64,000 bases of DNA from Aphelocoma coerulescens (taxonomy: Eukaryota > Chordata > Aves > Passeriformes > Corvidae): the NCBI RefSeq assembly GCF_041296385.1, contig NW_027183510.1:310001-374000 (forward strand). Reading direction: 5' to 3'. The position numbers and the translations under genes are program-made. Shown here in pieces: positions 23,894 through 36,943 of the stretch. The notes under the pieces are model-generated. The model did no database searches. It was not told where the DNA came from and saw nothing but the letters and a program-made list of their open reading frames with translations. Within the stretch, counting starts at the first letter, position 1. Every line of letters starts with the position of its first letter.

Positions 23894-26071
23894 GTGTCAC
23901 AATGGCTCCTTGCCTTCCCATGCAACACCTGGGTCACAATGGTCTCCTTGATTCCATGAGGCCCCACTGTGTCACAATGGCTCCTTGGTTCCATCAGGTT
24001 CCGCAGTGTCACCATGGTCTCCTTTGATCCGCACTGTCATCATGGACAATTGGTTCCATGAGGCCCCGCAGTGTCACAATGGTCCCTTGCTTCCATAGCT
24101 TTTACGTTGTAACAATGGACTCCTTGCTTCTATGAGCTAGCCTGCTTTTTGCAGAGGTGTCTTTGGTTCCCACAAGGCCCCGCTGTGTCTCAGTGCACCC
24201 TGGCTTCCATGTGGATCTGGAGTATCACAAAGGCTCCTTGGTTCCACCAGGTCCTGCTGTGTCACAATGGGTCCTGTGGTCCCTGAGGCCCTCCAAAGTC
24301 ATTGTGGAGGCTTGCTTCCATGAGGTTCCATTATGTGCCAGTGGTCATCTTGGTTCCAGGAGTTTCCTTAGTGTCACAATGCTCTCCATGCTTCCATTAG
24401 GCCCTGCTTTGCCACAATGGTCCCCTTGTTTCCATGAGGCCCCGCTGTGTCACAATGGACCTATGGTTCCATGATGTTGCGTGGTGTCACCGTGCTCTTC
24501 TTGAATCCGCAGTGTAACCATGGACCATTGGTTCCATGCAGCCTGGCTGTGTCACAATGGGCTCCTTGATTCCATGATTCCCCACGGTGTCACAATGGAG
24601 CCTTGTTTCTAGGAGGTTCTGTACTGTCACAATTGCCTCCTTGATGCCATCAGCCCCTGCAGTGTCACAATGGCTCCTTGGTTCCATGAGGAACACAATA
24701 GCTTGGCATAAGCATTGAGCAACAGCTGCTGAACACACCTGGCAACATCTGCTTGCATCAAAAGAGGGCTTCAAGCTGACAATGGCACCAGCAGCTTCCA
24801 TCTGCAACAGAGACCCAGGAAAGGACAGGCTGTGCCGGTTTGGACAAATGTGGAGGAAAATATCCTCTGATAGAAGGCAGGTTACACCCAGCCCTCCCCC
24901 ACCAGGTTTTTGGAAAAAAGAACTTTCCTGGGAAGAAAGTGAAAGAGATAAAAACTATTTTTTTAACAAACACACAGGAAAAGGATAGCAATGCTAAATA
25001 TTAAAAGCTCTCGCTGTGCAGAGAAAGCTGGGATAATTTGAGAGTCCTTCCGTGTTTCGGTGGGGTCTCCTGAAACATCCATAGACAGCGAGGCCCGTGC
25101 AAAGAAACAGGGAGCGATTCTTGAGAGAAGTTTCAGAGCTCTTTCTTCTCCAGCCACATGGGCGGGGCACTGCCAAAGAACTGAGCAATCACGGCACAAC
25201 CAGGGCCCTCCTCGCACAGGGCAACACAAAATAAGCAGTGCTGAACAGGATTAGGGCACATGTGAGCAGGGAGCAGGGAGACCCCGTGCCCAGGCCATGC
25301 CTCTACCCCAGGGTCCCCTCTCCCATGACCTCATGGCAGGGGGGAGGAACCCCAACACTTCCGTAGGTGTAGTCTCTCTCCTCCTCCTTGCAGCTGGCTC
25401 ATGGGCCCACATTCAGGGCCCCCACCTCGGGAGAAAATTCTCCCAATGTGCTCTGATGTTGAAAGAGTCAAGAAGAGAAGGGGAAAAAACCCCCAAAGTC
25501 CCAGGAAAACAAAGTTCAACTCTCCATCTCCCCCCAGAGAAAAGGAGCTGAAAACTGGCTAAAAAGAAACAAAGTTGCTTCCTCTGCTCTTGCTGCAAGC
25601 AGGATGCAGAGGAGTGTGTATGTGTGTCCTTGAACAAACGCTCTGAGAAGTTTGTCCGGTTTTTTTTCCTCTCCCCCCTCTCAGGCTCAGTTGAAAGGCA
25701 CAGAAATGCACAAAGTTCACTTCTGGGCATAGAGCAGCAATAGGGGATACACATGATAAAGTCACCCCAAGACACAGGGACAGAGAATTCAGTGGAAAGA
25801 CTCCGAGAATTCTGCTCCCAGAGATCATTCATTCCTGCTCACACTGACCCTTGTAGAAAGGGGACATCGTTCCAGGCAGCCTGTACTGAGCATGTGGCTC
25901 CTGAGTGGGGTTTGTTGTTTAGGAAACCTGCTCCGGCTTTTCCATTCTTTCCTTCCAAACAGGAAAACTTCTCCTGGGGCTGTGTGCAGGCAGAGCCCTG
26001 AGGAGAGCAGGTGGCACATGGTGCGCTGGGCTGGGACAGCCAGCTGCAGAGCTCAAGGGAAGAAGCCCAAA
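23894..26071. repeat. Monomer 12 (2178 bp), last with TGGCT
   Basis: The sub-repeat block is 23894-24691 and matches that of monomer 8 at a shift of 8,715 bp. From GAGGGCTTC (about 24767) onward it departs from monomer 8, having GGGCGGGG and TGATAAA. It is the last copy carrying the 5-bp TGGCT. Confidence 0.95.
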
Positions 26072-28247
26072 GTGTCACAATGGCTCCTTGCCTTCACATG
26101 CAACACCTGGGTCACAATGGTCTCCTTGATTCCATGAGGCCCCACTGTGTCACAATGGCTCCTTGGTTCCATCAGGTTCCACAGTGTCACCATGGTCTCC
26201 TTTGATCCGCATTGTCATCATGGACAATTGGTTCCATGAGGCCCCGCAGTGTCACAATGGTCCCTTGCTTCCATAGCTTTTACGTTGTAACAATGGACTC
26301 CTTGCTTCTATGAGCTAGCCTGCTTTTTGCAGAGGTGTCTTTGGTTCCAACAAGGCCCCGCTGTGTCTCAGTGCACCCTGGCTTCCATGTGGATCTGGAG
26401 TATCACAAAGGCTCCTTGGTTCCACCAGGTCCTGCTGTGTCACAATGGGTCCTGTGGTCCCTGAGGCCCTCCAAAGTCATTGTGGAGGCTTGCTTCCATG
26501 AGGTTCCATTATGTGCCAGTGGTCATCTTGGTTCCAGGAGTTTCCTTAGTGTCACAATGCTCTCCATGCTTCCATTAGGCCCTGCTTTGCCACAATGGTC
26601 CCCTTGTTTCCATGAGGCCCCGCTGTGTCACAATGGACCTATGGTTCCATGATGTTGCGTGGTGTCACCGTGCTCTTCTTGAATCCGCAGTGTAACCATG
26701 GACCATTGGTTCCATGCAGCCGTGTCACAATGGGCTCCTTGATTCCATGATTCCCCACGGTGTCACAATGGAGCCTTGTTTCTAGGAGGTTCTGTACTGT
26801 CACAATTGCCTCCTTGATGCCATCAGCCCCTGCAGTGTCACAATGGCTCCTTGGTTCCATGAGGAACACAATAGCTTGGCATAAGCATTGAGCAACAGCT
26901 GCTGAACACACCTGGCAACATCTGCTTGCATCAAAAGAGTGCTTCAAGCTGACAATGGCACCAGCAGCTTCCATCTGCAACAGAGACCCAGGAAAGGACA
27001 GGCTGTGCCGGTTTGGACAAATGTGGAGGAAAATATCCTCTGATAGAAGGCAGGTTACACCCAGCCCTCCCCCACCAGGTTTTTGGAAAAAAGAACTTTC
27101 CTCGGAAGAAAGTGAAAGAGATAAAAACTATTTTTTTAACAAACACACAGGAAAAGGATAGCAATGCTAAATATTAAAAGCTCTCGCTGTGCAGAGAAAG
27201 CTGGGATAATTTGAGAGTCCTTCCGTGTTTCGGTGGGGTCTCCTGAAACATCCATAGACAGCGAGGCCCGTGCAAAGAAACAGGGAGCCATTCTTGAGAG
27301 AAGTTGCAGAGCTCTTTCTTCTCCAGCCACATGGGCGGGGCACTGCCAAAGAACTGAGCAATCACAGCACAACCAGGGCCCTCCTCGCACAGGGCAACAC
27401 AAAATAAGCAGTGCTGAACAGGATTAGGGCACATGTGAGCAGGGAGCAGGGAGACCCCGTGCCCAGGCCATGCCTCTACCCCAGGGTCCCCTCTCCCATG
27501 ACCTCATGGCAGGGGGGAGGAACCCCAACACTTCCGTAGGTGTAGTCTCTCTCCTCCTCCTTGCAGCTGGCTCATGGGCCCACATTCAGGGCCCCCACCT
27601 CGGGAGAAAATTCTCCCAATGTGCTCTGATGTTGAAAGAGTCAAGAAGAGAAGAAGGGGAAAAAACCCCCAAAGTCCCAGGAAAACAAAGTTCAACTCTC
27701 CATCTCCCCCCAGAGAAAAGGAGCTGAAAACTGGCTAAAAAGAAACAAAGTTGCTTCCTCTGCTCTTGCTGCAAGCAGGATGCAGAGGAGTGTGTATGTG
27801 TGTCCTTGAACAAACACTCTGAGAAGTTTGTCCGGTTTTTTTTCCTCTCCCCCCTCTCAGGCTCAGTTGAAAGGCACAGAAATGCACAAAGTTCACTTCT
27901 GGGCATAGAGCAGCAATAGGGGATACACACAATAAAGTCACCCCAAGACACAGGGACAGAGAATTCAGTGGAAAGACTCCGAGAATTCTGCTCCCAGAGA
28001 TCATTCATTCCTGCTCACACTGACCCTTGTAGAAAGGGGACATCGTTCCAGGCAGCCTGTACTGAGCATGTGGCTCCTGAGTGGGGTTTGTTGTTTAGGA
28101 AACCTGCTCCGGCTTTTCCATTCTTTCCTTCCAAACAGGAAAACTTCTCCTGGGGCTGTGTGCAGGCAGAGCCCTGAGGAGAGCAGGTGGCACATGGTGC
28201 GCTGGGCTGGGACAGCCAGCTGCAGAGCTCAAGGGAAGAAGCCCAAA
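26072..28247. repeat. Monomer 13 (2176 bp), domain transition, class A
   Basis: The sub-repeat block is 26072-26864. It starts with domain I features (CTTCACATGC, TTCCACAG as in monomer 10) but lacks TGGCT and continues as class A (GAGCCATTC, ATCACAGC, CAAACACTC, AATAAA at 27931-27936). It has a private TTCCTCGGAAG at about 27103. It marks the change between domains. Confidence 0.95.
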
Positions 28248-30423
28248 GTGTCACAATGGCTCCTTGCCTTCCCATGCAACACCTGGGTCACAATGGTCTC
28301 CTTGATTCCATGAGGCCCCACTGTGTCACAATGGCTCCTTGGTTCCATCAGGTTCCGCAGTGCCACCATGGTCTCCTTTGATCCGCATTGTCATCATGGA
28401 CAATTGGTTCCATGAGGCCCCGCAGTGTCACAATGGTCCCTTGGTTCCATAGCTTTTACGTTGTAACAATGGACTCCTTGCTTCTATGAGCTAGCCTGCT
28501 TTTTGCAGAGGTGTCTTTGGTTCCCACAAGGCCCCGCTGTGTCTCAGTGCACCCTGGCTTCCATGTGGATGTGGAGTATCACAAAGGCTCCTTGGTTCCA
28601 CCAGGTCCTGCTGTGTCACAATGGGTCCTGTGGTCCCTGAGGCCCTCCAAAGTCATTGTGGAGGCTTGCTTCCATGAGGTTCCATTATGTGCCAGTGGTC
28701 ATCTTGGTTCCAGGAGTTTCCTTAGTGTCACAATGCTCTCCATGCTTCCATTAGGCCCTGCTTTGCCACAATGGTCCCCTTGTTTCCATGAGGCCCCGCT
28801 GTGTCACAATGGACCTATGGTTCCATGATGTTGCGTGGTGTCACCGTGCTCTTCTTGAATCCGCAGTGTAACCATGGACCATTGGTTCCATGCAGCCGTG
28901 TCACAATGGGCTCCTTGATTCCATGATTCCCCACGGTGTCACAATGGAGCCTTGTTTCTAGGAGGTTCTGTACTGTCACAATTGCCTCCTTGATGCCATC
29001 AGCCCCTGCAGTGTCACAATGGCTCCTTGGTTCCATGAGGAACACAATAGCTTGGCATAAGCATTGAGCAACAGCTGCTGAACACACCTGGCAACATCTG
29101 CTTGCATCAAAAGAGTGCTTCAAGCTGACAATGGCACCAGCAGCTTCCATCTGCAACAGAGACCCAGGAAAGGACAGGCTGTGCCAGTTTGGACAAATGT
29201 GGAGGAAAATATCCTCTGATAGAAGGCAGGTTACACCCAGCCCTCCCCCACCAGGTTTTTGGAAAAAAGAACTTTCCTGGGAAGAAAGTGAAAGAGATAA
29301 AAACTATTTTTTTAACAAACACACAGGAAAAGGATAGCAATGCTAAATATTAAAAGCTCTCGCTGTGCAGAGAAAGCTGGGATAATTTGAGAGTCCTTCC
29401 GTGTTTCGGTGGGGTCTCCTGAAACATCCATAGACAGCGAGGCCCGTGCAAAGAAACAGGGAGCGATTCTTGAGAGAAGTTGCAGAGCTCTTTCTTCTCC
29501 AGCCACATGGGCGGGGCACTGCCAAAGAACTGAGCAATCACGGCACAACCAGGGCCCTCCTCACACAGGGCAACACAAAATAAGCAGTGCTGAACAGGAT
29601 TAGGGCACATGTGAGCAGGGAGCAGGGAGACCCCGTGCCCAGGCCATGCCTCTACCCCAGGGTCCCCTCTCCCATGACCTCATGGCAGGGGGGAGGAACC
29701 CCAACACTTCCGTAGGTGTAGTCTCTCTCCTCCTCCTTGCAGCTGGCTCATGGGCCCACATTCAGGGCCCCCACCTCGGGAGAAAATTCTCCCAATGTGC
29801 TCTGATGTTGAAAGAGTCAAGAAGAGAAGAAGGGAAAAAAAACCCCCGAAGTCCCAGGAAAACAAAGTTCAACTCTCCATCTCCTCCCAGAGAAAAGGAG
29901 CTGAAAACTGGCAAAAAAGAAACAAAGTTGCTTCCTCTGCTCTTGCTGCAAGCAGGATGCAGAGGAGTGTGTATGTGTGTCCTTGAAAAAACGCTCTGAG
30001 AAGTTTGTCCGGTTTTTTTCCTCTCCCCCCTCTCAGGCTCAGTTGAAAGGCACAGAAACGCACAAAGTTCACTTCTGGGCATAGAGCAGCAATAGGGGAT
30101 ACACACGATAAAGTCACCCCAAGACACAGGGACAGAGAATTCAGTGGAAAGACTCCAAGAATTCTGCTCCCAGAGATCATTCATTCCTGCTCACACTGAC
30201 CCTTGTAGAAAGGGGACATCGTTCCAGGCAGCCTGTACTGAGCATGTGGCTCCTGAGTGGGGTTTGTTGTTTAGGAAACCTGCTCCGGCTTTTCCATTCT
30301 TTCCTTCCAAACAGGAAAACTTCTCCTGGGGCTGTGTGCAGGCAGAGCCCTGAGGAGAGCAGGTGGCACATGGTGCGCTGGGCTGGGACAGCCAGCTGCA
30401 GAGCTCAAGGGAAGAAGCCCAAA
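28248..30423. repeat. Monomer 14 (2176 bp), class B
   Basis: The sub-repeat block is 28248-29040, with GTGCCACCATGG. Class B markers are GCCAGTTTGG, CTCACACAGG, CTCCTCCCAG, CTTGAAAAAACGC, GAAACGCAC and CTCCAAGAATTC. CATT is retained. It has CGATAAA. Confidence 0.95.
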
Positions 30424-32595
30424 GTGTCACAATGGCTCCTTGCCTTCCCATGCAACACCTGGGTCACAATGGTCTCCTTGATTCCATGAGGCCCCACTGT
30501 GTCACAATGGCTCCTTGGTTCCATCAGGTTCCGCAGTGCCACCATGGTCTCCTTTGATCCGCATTGTCATCATGGACAATTGGTTCCATGAGGCCCCGCA
30601 GTGTCACAATGGTCCCTTGGTTCCATAGCTTTTACGTTGTAACAATGGACTCCTTGCTTCTATGAGCTAGCCTGCTTTTTGCAGAGGTGTCTTTGGTTCC
30701 CACAAGGCCCCGCTGTGTCTCAGTGCACCCTGGCTTCCATGTGGATGTGGAGTATCACAAAGGCTCCTTGGTTCCACCAGGTCCTGCTGTGTCACAATGG
30801 GTCCTGTGGTCCCTGAGGCCCTCCAAAGTCATTGTGGAGGCTTGCTTCCATGAGGTTCCATTATGTGCCAGTGGTCATCTTGGTTCCAGGAGTTTCCTTA
30901 GTGTCACAATGCTCTCCATGCTTCCATTAGGCCCTGCTTTGCCACAATGGTCCCCTTGTTTCCATGAGGCCCCGCTGTGTCACAATGGACCTATGGTTCC
31001 ATGATGTTGCGTGGTGTCACCGTGCTCTTCTTGAATCCGCAGTGTAACCATGGACCATTGGTTCCATGCAGCCGTGTCACAATGGGCTCCTTGATTCCAT
31101 GATTCCCCACGGTGTCACAATGGAGCCTTGTTTCTAGGAGGTTCTGTACTGTCACAATTGCCTCCTTGATGCCATCAGCCCCTGCAGTGTCACAATGGCT
31201 CCTTGGTTCCATGAGGAACACAATAGCTTGGCATAAGCATTGAGCAACAGCTGCTGAACACACCTGGCAACATCTGCTTGCATCAAAAGAGTGCTTCAAG
31301 CTGACAATGGCACCAGCAGCTTCCATCTGCAACAGAGACCCAGGAAAGGACAGGCTGTGCCAGTTTGGACAAATGTGGAGGAAAATATCCTCTGATAGAA
31401 GGCAGGTTACACCCAGCCCTCCCCCACCAGGTTTTTGGAAAAAAGAACTTTCCTGGGAAGAAAGTGAAAGAGATAAAAACTATTTTTTTAACAAACACAC
31501 AGGAAAAGGATAGCAATGCTAAATATTAAAAGCTCTCGCTGTGCAGAGAAAGCTGGGATAATTTGAGAGTCCTTCCGTGTTTCGGTGGGGTCTCCTGAAA
31601 CATCCATAGACAGCGAGGCCCGTGCAAAGAAACAGGGAGCGATTCTTGAGAGAAGTTGCAGAGCTCTTTCTTCTCCAGCCACATGGGCGGGGCACTGCCA
31701 AAGAACTGAGCAATCACGGCACAACCAGGGCCCTCCTCACACAGGGCAACACAAAATAAGCAGTGCTGAACAGGATTAGGGCACATGTGAGCAGGGAGCA
31801 GGGAGACCCCGTGCCCAGGCCATGCCTCTACCCCAGGGTCCCCTCTCCCATGACCTCATGGCAGGGGGGAGGAACCCCAACACTTCCGTAGGTGTAGTCT
31901 CTCTCCTCCTCCTTGCAGCTGGCTCATGGGCCCACATTCAGGGCCCCCACCTCGGGAGAAAATTCTCCCAATGTGGTCTGATGTTGAAAGAGTCAAGAAG
32001 AGAAGAAGGGAAAAAAAACCCCCGAAGTCCCAGGAAAACAAAGTTCAACTCTCCATCTCCTCCCAGAGAAAAGGAGCTGAAAACTGGCAAAAAAGAAACA
32101 AAGTTGCTTCCTCTGCTCTTGCTGCAAGCAGGATGCAGAGGAGTGTGTATGTGTGTCCTTGAAAAAACGCTCTGAGAAGTTTGTCCGGTTTTTTTCCTCT
32201 CCCCCCTCTCAGGCTCAGTTGAAAGGCACAGAAACGCACAAAGTTCACTTCTGGGCATAGAGCAGCAATAGGGGATACACACGATAAAGTCACCCCAAGA
32301 CACAGGGACAGAGAATTCAGTGGAAAGACTCCAAGAATTCTGCTCCCAGAGATCATTCCTGCTCACACTGACCCTTGTAGAAAGGGGACATCGTTCCAGG
32401 CAGCCTGTACTGAGCATGTGGCTCCTGAGTGGGGTTTGTTGTTTAGGAAACCTGCTCCGGCTTTTCCATTCTTTCCTTCCAAACAGGAAAACTTCTCCTG
32501 GGGCTGTGTGCAGGCAGAGCCCTGAGGAGAGCAGGTGGCACATGGTGCGCTGGGCTGGGACAGCCAGCTGCAGAGCTCAAGGGAAGAAGCCCAAA
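30424..32595. repeat. Monomer 15 (2172 bp), class B
   Basis: The sub-repeat block is 30424-31216, with GTGCCACCATGG. Class B; CATT deleted; TGTGGTCTG present. It has CGATAAA. Confidence 0.95.
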
Positions 32596-34771
32596 GTGTC
32601 ACAATGGCTCCTTGCCTTCCCATGCAACACCTGGGTCACAATGGTCTCCTTGATTCCATGAGGCCCCACTGTGTCACAATGGCTCCTTGGTTCCATCAGG
32701 TTCCGCAGTGTCACCATGGTCTCCTTTGATCCGCATTGTCATCATGGACAATTGGTTCCATGAGGCCCCGCAGTGTCACAATGGTCCCTTGGTTCCATAG
32801 CTTTTACGTTGTAACAATGGACTCCTTGCTTCTATGAGCTAGCCTGCTTTTTGCAGAGGTGTCTTTGGTTCCCACAAGGCCCCGCTGTGTCTCAGTGCAC
32901 CCTGGCTTCCATGTGGATCTGGAGTATCACAAAGGCTCCTTGGTTCCACCAGGTCCTGCTGTGTCACAATGGGTCCTGTGGTCCCTGAGGCCCTCCAAAG
33001 TCATTGTGGAGGCTTGCTTCCATGAGGTTCCATTATGTGCCAGTGGTCATCTTGGTTCCAGGAGTTTCCTTAGTGTCACAATGCTCTCCATGCTTCCATT
33101 AGGCCCTGCTTTGCCACAATGGTCCCCTTGTTTCCATGAGGCCCCGCTGTGTCACAATGGACCTATGGTTCCGTGATGTTGCGTGGTGTCACCGTGCTCT
33201 TCTTGAATCCGCAGTGTAACCATGGACCATTGGTTCCATGCAGCCGTGTCACAATGGGCTCCTTGATTCCATGATTCCCCACGGTGTCACAATGGAGCCT
33301 TGTTTCTAGGAGGTTCTGTACTGTCACAATTGCCTCCTTGATGCCATCAGCCCCTGCAGTGTCACAATGGCTCCTTGGTTCCATGAGGAACACAATAGCT
33401 TGGCATAAGCATTGAGCAACAGCTGCTGAACACACCTGGCAACATCTGCTTGCATCAAAAGAGTGCTTCAAGCTGACAATGGCACCAGCAGCTTCCATCT
33501 GCAACAGAGACCCAGGAAAGGACAGGCTGTGCCGGTTTGGACAAATGTGGAGGAAAATATCCTCTGATAGAAGGCAGGTTACACCCAGCCCTCCCCCACC
33601 AGGTTTTTGGAAGAAAGAACTTTCCTGGGAAGAAAGTGAAAGAGATAAAAACTATTTTTTTAACAAACACACAGGAAAAGGATAGCAATGCTAAATATTA
33701 AAAGCTCTCGCTGTGCAGAGAAAGCTGGGATAATTTGAGAGTCCTTCCGTGTTTCGGTGGGGTCTCCTGAAACATCCATAGACAGCGAGGCCCGTGCAAA
33801 GAAACAGGGAGCCATTCTTGAGAGAAGTTGCAGAGCTCTTTCTTCTCCAGCCACATGGGCGGGGCACTGCCAAAGAACTGAGCAATCACGGCACAACCAG
33901 GGCCCTCCTCGCACAGGGCAACACAAAATAAGCAGTGCTGAACAGGATTAGGGCACATGTGAGCAGGGAGCAGGGAGACCCCGTGCCCAGGCCATGCCTC
34001 TACCCCAGGGTCCCCTCTCCCATGACCTCATGGCAGGGGGGAGGAACCCCAACACTTCCGTAGGTGTAGTCTCTCTCCTCCTCCTTGCAGCTGGCTCATG
34101 GGCCCACATTCAGGGCCCCCACCTCGGGAGAAAATTCTCCCAATGTGCTCTGATGTTGAAAGAGTCAAGAAGAGAAGAAGGGGAAAAAACCCCCAAAGTC
34201 CCAGGAAAACAAAGTTCAACTCTCCATCTCCCCCCAGAGAAAAGGAGCTGAAAACTGGCTAAAAAGAAACAAAGTTGCTTCCTCTGCTCTTGCTGCAAGC
34301 AGGATGCAGAGGAGTGTGTATGTGTGTCCTTGAACAAACACTCTGAGAAGTTTGTCCGGTTTTTTTTCCTCTCCCCCCTCTCAGGCTCAGTTGAAAGGCA
34401 CAGAAATGCACAAAGTTCACTTCTGGGCATAGAGCAGCAATAGGGGATACACACAATAAAGTCACCCCAAGACACAGAGACAGAGAATTCAGTGGAAAGA
34501 CTCCGAGAATTCTGCTCCCAGAGATCATTCATTCCTGCTCACACTGACCCTTGTAGAAAGGGGACATCGTTCCAGGCAGCCTGTACTGAGCATGTGGCTC
34601 CTGAGTGGGGTTTGTTGTTTAGGAAACCTGCTCCGGCTTTTCCATTCTTTCCTTCCAAACAGGAAAACTTCTCCTGGGGCTGTGTGCAGGCAGAGCCCTG
34701 AGGAGAGCAGGTGGCACATGGTGCGCTGGGCTGGGACAGCCAGCTGCAGAGCTCAAGGGAAGAAGCCCAAA
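32596..34771. repeat. Monomer 16 (2176 bp), class A
   Basis: The sub-repeat block is 32596-33388. Class A with TTCCGTGATG and GGAAGAAAG. CACAGAGACAG is shared only with monomer 26, ten copies later. AATAAA is at 34455-34460. Confidence 0.95.
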
Positions 34772-36943
34772 GTGTCACAATGGCTCCTTGCCTTCCCATG
34801 CAACACCTGGGTCACAATGGTCTCCTTGATTCCATGAGGCCCCACTGTGTCACAATGGCTCCTTGGTTCCATCAGGTTCCGCAGTGTCACCATGGTCTCC
34901 TTTGATCCGCATTGTCATCATGGACAATTGGTTCCATGAGGCCCCGCAGTGTCACAATGGTCCCTTGGTTCCATAGCTTTTACGTTGTAACAATGGACTC
35001 CTTGCTTCTATGAGCTAGCCTGCTTTTTGCAGAGGTGTCTTTGGTTCCCACAAGGCCCCGCTGTGTCTCAGTGCACCCTGGCTTCCATGTGGATCTGGAG
35101 TATCACAAAGGCTCCTTGGTTCCACCAGGTCCTGCTGTGTCACAATGGGTCCTGTGGTCCCTGAGGCCCTCCAAAGTCATTGTGGAGGCTTGCTTCCATG
35201 AGGTTCCATTATGTGCCAGTGGTCATCTTGGTTCCAGGAGTTTCCTTAGTGTCACAATGCTCTCCATGCTTCCATTAGGCCCTGCTTTGCCACAATGGTC
35301 CCCTTGTTTCCATGAGGCCCCGCTGTGTCACAATGGACCTATGGTTCCATGATGTTGCGTGGTGTCACCGTGCTCTTCTTGAATCCGCAGTGTAACCATG
35401 GACCATTGGTTCCATGCAGCCGTGTCACAATGGGCTCCTTGATTCCATGATTCCCCACGGTGTCACAATGGAGCCTTGTTTCTAGGAGGTTCTGTACTGT
35501 CACAATTGCCTCCTTGATGCCATCAGCCCCTGCAGTGTCACAATGGCTCCTTGGTTCCATGAGGAACACAATAGCTTGGCATAAGCATTGAGCAACAGCT
35601 GCTGAACACACCTGGCAACATCTGCTTGCATCAAAAGAGGGCTTCAAGCTGACAATGGCACCAGCAGCTTCCATCTGCAACAGAGACCCAGGAAAGGACA
35701 GGCTGTGCCAGTTTGGACAAATGTGGAGGAAAATATCCTCTGATGGAAGGCAGGTTACACCCAGCCCTCCCCCACCAGGTTTTTGGAAAAAAGAACTTTC
35801 CTGGGAAGAAAGTGAAAGAGATAAAAACTATTTTTTTAACAAACACACAGGAAAAGGATAGCAATGCTAAATATTAAAAGCTCTCGCTGTGCAGAGAAAG
35901 CTGGGATAATTTGAGAGTCCTTCCGTGTTTCGGTGGGGTCTCCTGAAACATCCATAGACAGCGAGGCCCGTGCAAAGAAACAGGGAGCGATTCTTGAGAG
36001 AAGTTGCAGAGCTCTTTCTTCTCCAGCCACATGGGCGGGGCACTGCCAAAGAACTGAGCAATCACGGCACAACCAGGGCCCTCCTCACACAGGGCAACAC
36101 AAAATAAGCAGTGCTGAACAGGATTAGGGCACATGTGAGCAGGGAGCAGGGAGACCCCGTGCCCAGGCCATGCCTCTACCCCAGGGTCCCCTCTCCCATG
36201 ACCTCATGGCAGGGGGGAGGAACCCCAACACTTCCGTAGGTGTAGTCTCTCTCCTCCTCCTTGCAGCTGGCTCATGGGCCCACATTCAGGGCCCCCACCT
36301 CGGGAGAAAATTCTCCCAATGTGCTCTGATGTTGAAAGAGTCAAGAAGAGAAGAAGGGAAAAAAAACCCCCAAAGTCCCAGGAAAACAAATTTCAACTCT
36401 CCATCTCCTCCCAGAGAAAAGGAGCTGAAAACTGGCAAAAAAGAAACAAAGTTGCTTCCTCTGCTCTTGCTGCAAGCAGGATGCAGAGGAGTGTGTATGT
36501 GTGTCCTTGAAAAAACGCTCTGAGAAGTTTGTCCGGTTTTTTTCCTCTCCCCCCTCTCAGGCTCAGTTGAAAGGCACAGAAACGCACAAAGTTCACTTCT
36601 GGGCATAGAGCAGCAATAGGGGATACACACGATAAAGTCACCCCAAGACACAGGGACAGAGAATTCCGTGGAAAGACTCCAAGAATTCTGCTCCCAGAGA
36701 TCATTCCTGCTCACACTGACCCTTGTAGAAAGGGGACATCGTTCCAGGCAGCCTGTACTGAGCATGTGGCTCCTGAGTGGGGTTTGTTGTTTAGGAAACC
36801 TGCTCCGGCTTTTCCATTCTTTCCTTCCAAACAGGAAAACTTCTCCTGGGGCTGTGTGCAGGCAGAGCCCTGAGGAGAGCAGGTGGCACATGGTGCGCTG
36901 GGCTGGGACAGCCAGCTGCAGAGCTCAAGGGAAGAAGCCCAAA
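34772..36943. repeat. Monomer 17 (2172 bp), class B
   Basis: The sub-repeat block is 34772-35564. Class B with CATT deleted. TGATGGAAGG (G at 35745) and AACAAATTTCAAC (T at 36391) are shared only with monomer 21 at a shift of 8,700 bp. It has a private GAATTCCGTGG near 36667. Confidence 0.95.

Larger units (their letters stand above)
15832..24766. repeat. Second copy of an 8,715-bp four-monomer block
   Basis: Sequence from about 7.12-7.35 kb to 16.05 kb recurs at a shift of exactly 8,715 bp up to about 24.77 kb. The substitutions I noticed in the interior are 7620/16335, 10928/19643 and 14154/22869. The limits are set by the 5-bp indel near 7116/15830 on the left and the GTGCTTC/GGGCTTC difference near 16052/24767 on the right. 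The two copies abut in monomer 8, as a tandem duplication should. Confidence 0.85.
1..26071. repeat. Array domain I: monomers 1-12, trimer-to-tetramer higher-order repeat
   Basis: Monomers 2 and 5-12 carry a 5-bp TGGCT in the sub-repeat block (GCAGCCTGGCTGTG instead of GCAGCCGTG) that is absent from monomers 1, 3, 4 and every copy after 12. Several marker combinations are confined to this half: TTAAAGGTC with GGGTGGGG (monomers 1, 4, 8); AAGTATTCCAG with ACCCCATGCCC (2, 5, 9); CCTTCAACAAACG (3, 6, 10); GCTTCCCTCTG (7, 11). The marker order gives a period of three monomers first and four monomers afterwards. Confidence 0.85.

Noticed and set aside
31938..32543. A 201-residue minus-strand frame in monomer 15 and also in 17, 21, 25, 28 and 29
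   Set aside because: It appears only where the CATT deletion happens to join two shorter frames. It is low-complexity-like, has no recognisable domain and is broken in most copies.
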